From assembly GCF_003989745.1 (NCBI RefSeq), contig NZ_RZGS01000008.1, forward strand, positions 19,739 to 83,738: a stretch of 64,000 nucleotides of DNA, read 5' to 3'. Both the position numbers and the translations under genes were made by a program. Origin of the DNA: Legionella septentrionalis. Its GTDB lineage: Bacteria; Pseudomonadota; Gammaproteobacteria; Legionellales; Legionellaceae. Below are positions 36,821 to 46,219 of the stretch, piece after piece. Position 1 is the first letter of the stretch. Every line of letters begins with the position of its first letter. Below the pieces are notes generated by a model. The model worked only from the letters and a program-made list of their open reading frames with translations, did not search any database and had not been told where the DNA came from.

Positions 36821-38866
36821 GTGGGCTTAGTGCTACAAGATTTATTAATTTGGCGAGTGAACAGGCACTTTAGAAAGAATAACCAGGCGGAATTACAATT
36901 TGATACGGGTGGGGTTTGTAATGGATTAGCCAGCGTATTCGTCAAGTATCATATACTTGATAAAGATAAAGAGTTTGAAAACATACTCAATCGCATCGCA
37001 TGGGGGCAATTTACTCCAAAAAACACTGACGGTGAGCCATGGTCTAATATCAATTACTTTGCAACCCAAGTTCTTCTCGCTTATCAACCAATTGAGTATG
37101 TGAGCGGTGTAGCACAACAACGCTCCACTGCATTGCTTAAGATCAATGGGCAGCCGCTAGATCCCTCCTTTAATTTGACATTAAGTACTGGTGATAAGAA
37201 TTGGGCAGAAATTTTTAAGTCGATTAATCTGCAAAGTGAAGACCGTACGGAAAAAGAAGGAATGATTGTTTCCAGTGCAAATCACTCCATAGCCATCACG
37301 CGTGAAAAAGATGGTTCGTATAAGATTTATGACCCAAATTATTTTTTTGGTTTTAAAGTATTTAAAAATGAAGAAGCCGTTATCCGCGAACTGCATTATA
37401 ATGTTTTTGAATACCGTCCTTTCGGTAACATGGGTTTGAATGTCCGCATAATAAGACATCCTGAAGCAGTACAACCCAGAGCATTTCCCGGTGCAGCTGA
37501 CCTTTATGAAACCTATTATAAGCCAGACAATCGCAAAGCTTATTCAGGATTTCCTACGTATTCTTCCAAATTTGATACCATGGCCTTGGCGCTGCGTGCA
37601 GTGCATGATGAAATTGCCTTTGGTGTTTTACTGGAAAAGACAAAATCTCAGCAAAAAAATAAAGAATTCCAGCAAGAAGAATTGGAAAATTGGATAGTAG
37701 AGGCTGGCCAATATAACAATGTACCCGCCTTGAAAAAACTTTTAAAAGAGTTCACGGTGACGGATGCAGAAACTATCGCTCGAATTTTTGCACAAGTTTG
37801 TGTAGCAGGGCCGGTGGATAGCTTTAAGATGCTTTATGAGCATTACCAAGATAAATTAGAAGATTTACCTGTGTTTAAATTTGTGCAAGCCGCCATTATC
37901 AGTGAGAATCCTGAGCTGGTAAAAGAAACACTTTGTACTGCAGAATCCCACAAAGGTTGTTCCCATGATGAGTATTTAGCTTTAAGCGATAAAAGTTCTG
38001 CAGAAAAATATAAAATATTTTTTGCAACACTCGAGCGTATTCTTTTGGATGCAGTTAAGCAAGGAAGTGTCGCTTGTGTTCAACAAGTTATGGAAAAATT
38101 TAAAGAATATCAAGAAGAACTTACCGATGAAGTTAAAATTGTTTGTCTGAAAAAAGCCATAGAAAATAATCATGCAGATGTAGTTGATGAGTTAATTCAT
38201 GTTTCGCCGAAAATTTCGCCATTGTTACTGCAAGGATTTATTATAACTCCCCGTGCTGCCCAGCAAATGGATGTAAGCATTCTGCGAACTTTGCAGGCAG
38301 GCGGGATGATTTTTTCAGCGGAGGTTGCTGATGTTTATAAACAAAAAAGTGGAGAAAAAACATTTCTTGGCATTGGTACTTTAATTAAACTCTTGCTTAA
38401 TTTTTTACAGGAAAAATTAAGCAAGAGTCAGCAAATATCGTTTATTAATTACAAAAAAAATGCTTTACAAGAAGTGGGACAGTTGGAGGAACAATTAAAC
38501 GAAATCGAAGATGCGCAGTTTAAAAAGAGTATGCTTTTGAAACTTTATGATTTTAAGGCGAACATGGATGCAGAGAGTAAGGAAAACATATGTATAAAAC
38601 TTCAGGAATATAAAGAAGAAATTGGTGAAAAACTTATACCAATAGCCAGTTTAGAAGATTTTTTGGATGATATTTCAAACGATGAGACAGTCGTAGGGGA
38701 ACAAGTGCTTCCCCAAGATACAGAAGAGGAAAAGAATGTTTCCCACAATGACGCAAAGGTAAATAGTAGGGATAGGTTTTTTTCTTATAAACAAGAGATG
38801 CAAAAACACAAAGATCCATCAGAGGCAGAAGATAATTTGCACACAAATTACAAACCCGGCGATTAG
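36821..38866 (+). CDS. Candidate effector with C58 (YopT-like) papain-fold domain
   Basis: A 681-residue protein with no signal peptide. Its N-terminal part shows a papain-like catalytic pattern of peptidase family C58 (YopT/AvrPphB): Cys33 in TGGVCNGLASVFVKY, His155 in SANHSIAIT, and Asp171 in YKIYDPNYFFG with the typical DPN. From about residue 250 a helical region follows that looks like degenerate ankyrin-like pairs (AGQYNNVPALKKLL, AIENNHADVVDELI). The C-terminal tail is coiled-coil-like and very acidic/lysine-rich. The start is GTG 36821 with no clear ribosome site, so a later start is possible. Single gene, own transcription. Type IV secretion is inferred, not shown. Confidence 0.7.
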   Translation: MGLVLQDLLIWRVNRHFRKNNQAELQFDTGGVCNGLASVFVKYHILDKDKEFENILNRIAWGQFTPKNTDGEPWSNINYFATQVLLAYQPIEYVSGVAQQRSTALLKINGQPLDPSFNLTLSTGDKNWAEIFKSINLQSEDRTEKEGMIVSSANHSIAITREKDGSYKIYDPNYFFGFKVFKNEEAVIRELHYNVFEYRPFGNMGLNVRIIRHPEAVQPRAFPGAADLYETYYKPDNRKAYSGFPTYSSKFDTMALALRAVHDEIAFGVLLEKTKSQQKNKEFQQEELENWIVEAGQYNNVPALKKLLKEFTVTDAETIARIFAQVCVAGPVDSFKMLYEHYQDKLEDLPVFKFVQAAIISENPELVKETLCTAESHKGCSHDEYLALSDKSSAEKYKIFFATLERILLDAVKQGSVACVQQVMEKFKEYQEELTDEVKIVCLKKAIENNHADVVDELIHVSPKISPLLLQGFIITPRAAQQMDVSILRTLQAGGMIFSAEVADVYKQKSGEKTFLGIGTLIKLLLNFLQEKLSKSQQISFINYKKNALQEVGQLEEQLNEIEDAQFKKSMLLKLYDFKANMDAESKENICIKLQEYKEEIGEKLIPIASLEDFLDDISNDETVVGEQVLPQDTEEEKNVSHNDAKVNSRDRFFSYKQEMQKHKDPSEAEDNLHTNYKPGD

Positions 38867-38879
38867 GAACAGTTACGGT

Positions 38880-40253
38880 TTAAGCATCATTTTTTTTGGC
38901 AAATAGCCACGGTAATATGACAAACAATAGTAACCCTCCTAATAGAAAGGCTTCAAATAGCCATTTGTTTTGGATAGGAATTTGCGTCGGGGGAATAAAC
39001 CCAATCCCAATGGCGGTAAGGCAACATAAAAGCCCGATTCCTGCTACGAGCCACATCACGACGTTACCCCCAGGGATTCTATACGCTCCTACTTGATGCG
39101 GTTTTTTATAGCGCAATTTTATTGCGGCAGAAAACATAAATACATAAACTAGTAAAGCCATTTGCGCGCTCAAGTCACTTAATATCCAATAAGCGGCATT
39201 GATGGAATCAAGCAATATAAATACGCTGCTTAACACGGTAAAAATCAATCCTTGAATAACCAGAATATTCACTGGGGCTCCGTAGCGGTTGATACGGGCA
39301 AAAGCCGGGGGTATACAGCCATCGCGGGCTGAAACCAATAAGCCTTTAGTGGGCCCGATTATCCAGGCTGAAACGCCACTTAAACCACCAATGATAATAA
39401 ATGCGGCGGTGACAGAAGTCATCCAGGGTACATGATAAGAATTAAAAAAAATGGCATATGCATCAATTAAGCCGGAAACAACGCTAAGCTTGCTGTTTGG
39501 GACGACGATCACTATCGCTAAGGAACCTAAAACCAAAGTAGAAAAGATGAGGATGGTAGAGTAAAAAAGCGCACGTGGGTAATCACGTTGCGGGTTTTTT
39601 ACTTCCTCAGCATGGACGGCAGACATTTCCATGCCCAATAAGCCGAATAATACGGCCGAAAACAGGGATAAGTTTCCTAGCGAGCTAAAATCTGGGAGCC
39701 AGCTTGCTGATCCGGTTTCCATTGGCCGCCCTTGGATTATCCAAATTACTCCCAAAATGGTTATACCAATCATGGGCAGCAACGTCCCAAGTGATGCGCC
39801 TACGATGCTAATCAAGCTCGAAATTTTCATGCCGAAGCAATTGAGCAAGGTAAAAAGCCAGAACAAGCTTAAAATTGTAGCTAAAAGATACAGTTTATGA
39901 TTAGCCAATTGCGGGGCAAACAGGTAGGCAAATGTGGCGGCAATAAAAGCAAGAATGGTAGGGTACCATACTACGTTATAAATCCATTGTAACCAAATAG
40001 TAATAAATCCTGCGCGGCGGCCAAAGGCCTCGCGTACCCATACATAAATTCCGCCGGTTTCTGGATAAGCCGTAGCCAATTCTGCTGCTACCAGTGCCAC
40101 AGGGATAAAAAAAGCAAAAGCTGCTAATAGATAATAAGAAACCAGCGATAAGCCAAGTTTTGCAGTTAGGGGTAAGGTCCGCAAACTGTCTACTGCGATG
40201 ACATTTATCATCACCAGTGAAAAAACGCTCAACACCCGTTTCGATTGACGCAC
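38880..40253 (-). CDS. APC-family amino-acid permease
   Basis: Inner-membrane transporter of the amino acid-polyamine-organocation superfamily, 457 residues with about 12 membrane segments. The first segment VFSLVMINVIAVDSLRTLPL and the following FFIPVALVAAELATAYPETGGIYVWVREAFG are typical of the GadC/YjeM-like branch. A later GLSGVSAWIIGPTKGLL also fits glutamate:GABA-type antiporters. Substrate cannot be read directly. It lies on the minus strand upstream of nothing obvious and downstream of acnA's hairpin; the gap to the acnA stop side is 124 bases. Confidence 0.88.
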   Translation of the reverse strand: MRQSKRVLSVFSLVMINVIAVDSLRTLPLTAKLGLSLVSYYLLAAFAFFIPVALVAAELATAYPETGGIYVWVREAFGRRAGFITIWLQWIYNVVWYPTILAFIAATFAYLFAPQLANHKLYLLATILSLFWLFTLLNCFGMKISSLISIVGASLGTLLPMIGITILGVIWIIQGRPMETGSASWLPDFSSLGNLSLFSAVLFGLLGMEMSAVHAEEVKNPQRDYPRALFYSTILIFSTLVLGSLAIVIVVPNSKLSVVSGLIDAYAIFFNSYHVPWMTSVTAAFIIIGGLSGVSAWIIGPTKGLLVSARDGCIPPAFARINRYGAPVNILVIQGLIFTVLSSVFILLDSINAAYWILSDLSAQMALLVYVFMFSAAIKLRYKKPHQVGAYRIPGGNVVMWLVAGIGLLCCLTAIGIGFIPPTQIPIQNKWLFEAFLLGGLLLFVILPWLFAKKNDA

Positions 40254-40334
40254 GAAAAATCCTTAATATAAAAGCAGAGAGTTTAAAATAGGGCCAACGT
40301 TGAAAATTAACAGGTTAATAGTGCAAATGCAATC

Positions 40335-40364
40335 CTGATGCAGCAGCAAGTGCTGCCGCATCAG
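40335..40364. terminator. Hairpin downstream of acnA
   Basis: CTGATGCAGCAGC (40335-40347) pairs with GCTGCCGCATCAG (40352-40364) around AAGT with a single mismatch. It sits 14 bases beyond the acnA stop. No T run follows on the minus strand, so it may act as a 3' stabilising stem or a Rho-assisted end. Confidence 0.55.
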
Positions 40365-40377
40365 TTCTAAGCAGAAA

Positions 40378-43047
40378 TTATTTCAAATTACGCAACACAT
40401 ACTGCAGAATACCGCCATGCCGGTAGTATTCCAGTTCATTGGCCGTATCGATACGGCAAAGCACATCCGCTACCTGCTCACTGCCATCCTCGCGGGTGAT
40501 GGTAAGTTTTAGAAAAGCCCGTGGAGCTAACGTATCATGCAAAGCAATACTGATACGTTCTTTTCCGTTTAATCCCAGGGTTTTTCTGCTGACTTCCGGT
40601 GAAAATTGTAAAGGCAATACACCCATGCCAATCAGGTTTGAACGATGAATGCGTTCAAAGCTTTCAGCAATTACCGCTTTAACCCCCAATAAATTAGTGC
40701 CTTTAGCTGCCCAGTCACGGGATGAACCTGTACCATATTCCTGGCCGGCGATGATAACCAAATCTTGATGTTCCTGTTGATATAACATGGCGGCATCATA
40801 GATAGGCATGATTTTATCGGTCGGGATATGGCGAGTGACGCCTCCTTCAACACCAGGAGTCATCTCATTGCGGATGCGGATATTCGCAAATGTACCGCGC
40901 ATCATCACTTCATGATTGCCGCGGCGCGAGCCGTAGGAGTTAAAATCAGCCTCATCCACACCTTTTGCTTTTAAATACAAGCCGGCAGGTGAGTTGGCTT
41001 TAATTGAACCAGCGGGTGAGATATGGTCTGTGGTGATTGAGTCGCCTAGTAAAGCCAAAATATATGCATTGCGAATTGGCTTAATTGGCTCAGGTGTTTC
41101 TTTTAAATTTTGGAAGAAAGGAGGATGCTGGATGTAGGTTGAATTTGCATCCCAATTATACGTTTTGCCTGCGCCTGTATTAATGGCTTGCCAGTGTTCG
41201 TCCCCTTTAAACACATCAGCATATTCTTTTCTAAACATGCTGCCGCTGACTTTTGCAACTTCTGCAGCTACTTCGGCATTACTTGGCCAGACGTCTTTTA
41301 AATAAACAGGATTGCCATCTCTATCCGTTCCTAACGGATCATGGCTTAAATCCAAAAGCGTGGTGCCGCTTAAAGCATAAGCTACTACCAGCGGTGGGGA
41401 AGCCAGCCAGTTTGCACGAACTTGCGGGTGTACCCGGCCTTCAAAATTACGGTTACCGGATAATACTGAACAGACGACGACATCGTTTTCATTAATGCAA
41501 TCAGCAATTGGAGGCGGCAAAGGGCCAGAATTTCCAATGCACGTGGTGCAGCCATAACCGACCAGATTAAAACCTAATTCATCCAGATAAGTTTGTAATC
41601 CTGCATGCTTTAGATAATCTGTGACGACTTTGGAGCCAGGGGCTAGGGAAGATTTAACCCAGGGTTTGCGTTGCAAGCCTTTTTCTATGGCTTTTTTAGC
41701 CACTAGCCCTGCAGCCATTAAAACGCTTGGGTTTGATGTGTTCGTGCAACTGGTAATAGCAGCAATAACTACATCACCGTGACGCAGGGTAAAATCCTCC
41801 GCCTTTACTTCAAATTCTTCATTTTTTTCTATTTCCTTACCGGCTTGGCTCAAAAAATTATTGAATTCGGCAGACAAGCTTTGCAGGTTCACCTTGTCTT
41901 GCGGGCGTTTGGGACCGGCAAGCGACGGTTCAACTGTAGCCAAATCGAGATTCAGTGTGTCTGTAAATACTGGATCTTGCGCATTTTGGTCATACCATAA
42001 GCCTTGGGCTTTACAATAATTTTCGACCAAGGAAATCGTATGTTCATCCCGGCCTGTTAAGCGCAGATAACGTATTGTCTCTTGATCTACTGGGAAAAAG
42101 CCGCAGGTAGCTCCATATTCTGGCGCCATGTTTGAGATGGTGGCACGATCAGCGAGCGGCAATTCAGCAAGACCAGGGCCATAAAATTCCACAAATTTAC
42201 CTACGACCCCTTTTTGGCGCAACATTTGCGTTACAGTTAACACCAAATCGGTTGCCGTGATTCCTTCCCTTAATTTTCCGGTGAGTTTAAAGCCAATCAC
42301 TTCAGGTATGAGCATGGATACGGGTTGGCCCAACATGGCAGCTTCCGCTTCAATTCCACCCACTCCCCAACCGAGCACTCCCAGACCATTAATCATGGTG
42401 GTGTGTGAATCCGTACCGACTAGCGTATCCGGATAAGCATACAGCATGCCATTTACTTCACTGCTCCATACCGTTTTGCCTAAATACTCAAGGTTAACCT
42501 GATGGCAAATGCCGGTGCCTGGCGGCACCACTTGAAAATTGGCAAATGCTTTTTGCCCCCAGCGCAAAAATTCATAGCGCTCCTGGTTTCTTTGCATTTC
42601 AATAGCGGTATTTACTTCCATGGCATCTGTTGTGGCAAAACGATCCACCATGATGGAATGGTCAATAACGAGGTCTACCGGGGATAAAGGAGAAATTTTC
42701 TCAGGATTGTCACCCATTTTCTTAAGGGCGTCGCGCATTGCGGCTAAATCAACTACTGCGGGCACGCCTGTAAAATCCTGCATGAGTACGCGTGCTGGGC
42801 GATAGGCAATTTCATGCTGGGAACTCTTGGTTTTAATCCATTCTGCGATGGCTTGTATATCTTCTGTTGTAACCGTCGTGCCATCTTCGAAACGTAGTAA
42901 ATTCTCAAACAACACTTTGAGAGAATAAGGAAGCTGATTAATTCCTGGAAATTTGCTTTCTGCTTTTTTAAGGCTGAAATAATGATAAGTTTTGCCATCA
43001 ATTTGTAGTTCGCTTTGGGTGGAGAGACTATCTTGACCTACTTTCAT
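40378..43047 (-). CDS. acnA: Aconitate hydratase A
   Basis: TCA-cycle enzyme that isomerises citrate and isocitrate with a [4Fe-4S] cluster. Its 889 residues match the AcnA/IRP-like class. Cluster cysteines are in [13 protein letters not shown] and [13 protein letters not shown]. Other signatures are [34 protein letters not shown] and the C-terminal swivel motif [14 protein letters not shown]. In Legionella this protein is known as a major iron-containing protein. It is transcribed alone on the minus strand, with a hairpin just past its stop. Confidence 0.97.
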   Translation of the reverse strand: MKVGQDSLSTQSELQIDGKTYHYFSLKKAESKFPGINQLPYSLKVLFENLLRFEDGTTVTTEDIQAIAEWIKTKSSQHEIAYRPARVLMQDFTGVPAVVDLAAMRDALKKMGDNPEKISPLSPVDLVIDHSIMVDRFATTDAMEVNTAIEMQRNQERYEFLRWGQKAFANFQVVPPGTGICHQVNLEYLGKTVWSSEVNGMLYAYPDTLVGTDSHTTMINGLGVLGWGVGGIEAEAAMLGQPVSMLIPEVIGFKLTGKLREGITATDLVLTVTQMLRQKGVVGKFVEFYGPGLAELPLADRATISNMAPEYGATCGFFPVDQETIRYLRLTGRDEHTISLVENYCKAQGLWYDQNAQDPVFTDTLNLDLATVEPSLAGPKRPQDKVNLQSLSAEFNNFLSQAGKEIEKNEEFEVKAEDFTLRHGDVVIAAITSCTNTSNPSVLMAAGLVAKKAIEKGLQRKPWVKSSLAPGSKVVTDYLKHAGLQTYLDELGFNLVGYGCTTCIGNSGPLPPPIADCINENDVVVCSVLSGNRNFEGRVHPQVRANWLASPPLVVAYALSGTTLLDLSHDPLGTDRDGNPVYLKDVWPSNAEVAAEVAKVSGSMFRKEYADVFKGDEHWQAINTGAGKTYNWDANSTYIQHPPFFQNLKETPEPIKPIRNAYILALLGDSITTDHISPAGSIKANSPAGLYLKAKGVDEADFNSYGSRRGNHEVMMRGTFANIRIRNEMTPGVEGGVTRHIPTDKIMPIYDAAMLYQQEHQDLVIIAGQEYGTGSSRDWAAKGTNLLGVKAVIAESFERIHRSNLIGMGVLPLQFSPEVSRKTLGLNGKERISIALHDTLAPRAFLKLTITREDGSEQVADVLCRIDTANELEYYRHGGILQYVLRNLK

Positions 43048-43163
43048 AAAACCGCTCCTGAATTCAAAACTGCAATCATAGCTGAAAATCAGGAAATTTT
43101 CATGAGATCTCCTCCTTGCCGAAGGAGATCTCTTGGAAGACTGTATATGCGGATATTCGTTAT

Positions 43164-43496
43164 TTAATAGCAGCGGCGGGAACAGCGTACAACATTACCC
43201 CAGCGGTTCACAAAACAACTTTTTTGACAACGTGGGCCAATGCGGTACCAATTTGTCCAATAACCACCGTAGCCTGGTCCATAGTGATATCGGGGGTAAT
43301 TACGGTTATAGTAACGTCTTGGATGGTTAGGGCCATAATAATAACTCAAAACCATTGGAGAGGCTGTTAATCCCGTAGTATAACCTGTAGACGGGGCTGC
43401 CTTTACTGTTGGAGAAAATGATACAATCAACAGTAATAAAGAGGAAAGAAAAAGAGAAGATGAAAACATTTTATTCAAATGACACTCGTTGTCCAT
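43164..43496 (-). CDS. Small exported Tyr/Arg/Cys-rich protein
   Basis: A 110-residue protein that I do not recognise. A signal peptide with a long hydrophobic core ([21 protein letters not shown]) is followed by a mature region very rich in Tyr, Gly, Pro and Arg ([20 protein letters not shown]). It ends with four cysteines ([17 protein letters not shown]) that could form two disulfides. ATG 43496 has a ribosome site (AAAGGA); an internal ATG at 43469 gives a shorter signal peptide without one. Low complexity and export suggest a surface, matrix or metal-binding role, which is a guess. Confidence 0.65.
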   Translation of the reverse strand: MDNECHLNKMFSSSLFLSSLLLLIVSFSPTVKAAPSTGYTTGLTASPMVLSYYYGPNHPRRYYNRNYPRYHYGPGYGGYWTNWYRIGPRCQKSCFVNRWGNVVRCSRRCY

Positions 43497-43682
43497 AATT
43501 TCATTCCTTTGATCAAATATTGTTCTTTAATTATAGATATTATTGCGCAAAAAACAACATAGGATATTGAGCTTTAGAAACGAACTGGACCAGTGTTCCT
43601 TGAGAATGAAAATAAATTAAAAAAATATTTTTTGTGTTGAACTATAATACATAGTGTACAACTCTCAAACAAGGATGATATC

Positions 43683-43865
43683 ATGAGAAAGATTCTAATT
43701 CCCGCTTTTGTCTTTGTTGCCAGCGTTGCTCTTTCTGGTTGCGGGGTGTACGCGACTGGTTGCGGTACCACCTGTCCCACAACAAGGTATGTGACAACGT
43801 ATACAACAACATCTTGTTGTGCAACTTGTGATCCCTGCTATGGCTATGGCTACAGCTGGTATTAA
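43683..43865 (+). CDS. Small Cys-rich lipoprotein
   Basis: A 60-residue product with an N-terminal lipoprotein signal: MRKILIPAFVFVASVALSGC, lipobox LSGC with acylated Cys20. The short mature part is rich in Cys, Thr and Tyr (GCGTTCPTT, TSCCATCDPCYGYGYSWY). A -10-like TATAAT (43643-43648) and a ribosome site (AAGGATG) lie upstream. It is divergent from the Tyr/Arg-rich exported gene about 190 bases away, and the two share an unusual composition. Too short for confident family assignment. Confidence 0.62.
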   Translation: MRKILIPAFVFVASVALSGCGVYATGCGTTCPTTRYVTTYTTTSCCATCDPCYGYGYSWY

Positions 43866-44109
43866 TTAAAAGCTTAATTTTTTGTCTGGGGCAGCATTAC
43901 CGCCTCAGATAGTTACCCATTCATCCCTCACACGAGCCTTAAGACTTTCTCTAGAAGCTTAATCATTTATATCTTTTATATATCTTTGAGTTGACTAGTA
44001 GGATAATTTACAATATTGCGAATCTTTTCTGCCACAAGCTCATTGAATTGGTTAGAAACTGAGGATAACGGCAATGGAGCCCATTGCTTAATGCACAGGA
44101 GGTGTATCC

Positions 44110-45972
44110 ATGGATTCATGTTGTTCTAAAGTTCGCCTGCTTTTACTTGCCCTGCTGCTATTGGGATTTGCCAGGCTTACCCATGCTGATTCTTCGCAAA
44201 CACTCACGAGTTTTAAGGCTGCAGCAGTCGCATACGATCCGGCCTGGGGTGATTTGCATGGGAATATCAAGCGCATGGTGGAGGGAGTTGCAGGCTTGGG
44301 CAAGCAAGGCGTGAAGCTCGCTGTATTACCAGAGACTGCAAACATGGGATACATCTTTGCTGATTTTGACATGGTACGCCCATATCTTGATACGGTGCCT
44401 GGAAAGGCGACCACAGCATTGGCCGAAGTAACACGCAAGTATCATATGTATGTGGCAGTTGGGCTTGGTGAATTTGATCCGGCCAGTGGGCTGGCTTACA
44501 ATACGTCCGCCTTGGTTGGCCCCCAAGGTTATATTGGCAAATATCGCAAACATGGACTCAATGCGCAAGATCAACGCTGGGCTGTTACCGGAAATGGTGG
44601 ATTCCCGGTATTCGATACCGAGCTTGGACGCATCTCATTGCTCATATGCTATGACGACACCTATTGGCAGTACGCACGCTTAGCATTGCTGCATCAAGTG
44701 GATATCATTGCCTGGTCAAGCGTCTCCGACCGGGTCATGCCCGGCACCCCAGCTGCAAAGGCGAAAGGAGATCATTCCACCATAGCAAGCGTGCAACACC
44801 TTTCAGCTGATACCGGTGCCTGGGTGGTGGCAGCAACCCGTAATGGAATTGAAACGAACCCAATCACCAAACAGCAGTTATATTACAATGGTGGCTCCAG
44901 TATCTGGGATCCTTTAGGCAATAAGGTTGCCCAGCTGCCTGTGCTACCGCCGCAGGTGCTTCCTTCAGGGGTTCATGGGGTTGCCGTGGCGACGATCATG
45001 CCTGCAAAATCTGCGCCGGTGCGGGCAAAACTTCTTAAGCGCCGACGCCCGGAAATGTATGGCATACTAGCTCTCCACCGCGCGCCCACCGATCCAGTAA
45101 ATGGTGGTAGGCAGCCACAATCGCTGCATTTGACTATTGAAGCTGGTGATCTTGCAAACTCCGCTACGGCAGTGTGGTCACCACCCAAAAAGAATGGTCT
45201 TGCTATTTTGCCCATATTGTTTCATTACGGGCCAAATTTATCTGCTGCAGAATATAGAAAACTTGGTGAGCCGCAAGGCGGGCCATCAGAGAAGATACTC
45301 AGCAATCTTGCCAGGCAAGGGCAGGGGTACGTGGTTGGCAGTTATCCTGAGCGGACCAATGAGGCTATTTATCATACGGTTGCTCTGGCTGAGCCATCAG
45401 GAAAGATCATTGCCCGCTACCGCGCCACGCATCTAGGCTCAAGTTCCTGGGCTATGGCAGGTAACCAATTCATTGTGGTTCCGACACCAATAGGGCGTAT
45501 TGCCCTCGTGCTGGGTGAAGAGCTTGCCGTGCCTGAAGTCTATGGTGTGTATTCGGCGCTGCGCGCTGATATCCTCGCAGCCCCCTCTGGTAGCTGGCAA
45601 GGAGAAACGTTATTGCAAATCGATCCTAAATTGTATACCACGCCTTATCCACCTGGAACTCCTTATGCACCTTATTCTGCTGCAAAGATGGGGCAATTCT
45701 GGGTTGCCGCGGCAGGATGGGGCACTAAATCACAGCCGTCAGCTTTCCTGCTGGGTCCTGAGCCTGTTATTGCAACGCCACCTCATGCAGTCATGGCGGG
45801 CGATGTGTTGAACATAGAAGTAACAGCACCATGGCCTGGGACATGGATCAATCAGCAACAGCTCATTGGCGGTCAGCAGCCCTGGAATACATTGCCATTA
45901 GTATTGGCAAAAAATAATCCCTGTCTGGCTACCTGGAGCCATGATGCTGGATGGAACTCAGCCTGCTGGTAA
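44110..45972 (+). CDS. Exported tandem nitrilase-fold protein
   Basis: A 620-residue protein with a signal peptide (residues 1-26) and two carbon-nitrogen hydrolase domains. Domain 1 (about 33-310) has the full catalytic set: Glu75 in LPETANMGY, Lys147 in GKYRKHGL and Cys180 in LLICYDDTYW. Domain 2 (about 345-610) repeats the fold but has lost the residues: the lysine motif reads IARYRATHLG and the cysteine motif reads ALVLGEELAVPE with no cysteine. It is thus probably an active amidase or nitrilase joined to a dead copy, acting in the periplasm or outside the cell. AGGAGG gives a strong start. Its codon use looks more GC-rich than its neighbours. Confidence 0.83.
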   Translation: MDSCCSKVRLLLLALLLLGFARLTHADSSQTLTSFKAAAVAYDPAWGDLHGNIKRMVEGVAGLGKQGVKLAVLPETANMGYIFADFDMVRPYLDTVPGKATTALAEVTRKYHMYVAVGLGEFDPASGLAYNTSALVGPQGYIGKYRKHGLNAQDQRWAVTGNGGFPVFDTELGRISLLICYDDTYWQYARLALLHQVDIIAWSSVSDRVMPGTPAAKAKGDHSTIASVQHLSADTGAWVVAATRNGIETNPITKQQLYYNGGSSIWDPLGNKVAQLPVLPPQVLPSGVHGVAVATIMPAKSAPVRAKLLKRRRPEMYGILALHRAPTDPVNGGRQPQSLHLTIEAGDLANSATAVWSPPKKNGLAILPILFHYGPNLSAAEYRKLGEPQGGPSEKILSNLARQGQGYVVGSYPERTNEAIYHTVALAEPSGKIIARYRATHLGSSSWAMAGNQFIVVPTPIGRIALVLGEELAVPEVYGVYSALRADILAAPSGSWQGETLLQIDPKLYTTPYPPGTPYAPYSAAKMGQFWVAAAGWGTKSQPSAFLLGPEPVIATPPHAVMAGDVLNIEVTAPWPGTWINQQQLIGGQQPWNTLPLVLAKNNPCLATWSHDAGWNSACW

Positions 45973-46219
45973 AAGCTGTTGTGGTCGGGGTTGTTGTTGC
46001 ATGCCAGTAGGTGTACAAACCTATTTTAAATCTTCATGACTTTCTGCGGACATGGCTTGTCTTATACCACGGTTGCAATTAGATTGGTTAAGATTAACTT
46101 TGCATAGCCATTCCTTAGTTTTAGTTATTGTTAAAGTGATTTATTTGTAAAAAAAATAACGTGTTAATTTTTTGTTAATCTAAACGATTTAAAATTTCCC
46201 AATCTTTTATCTTTTATAT

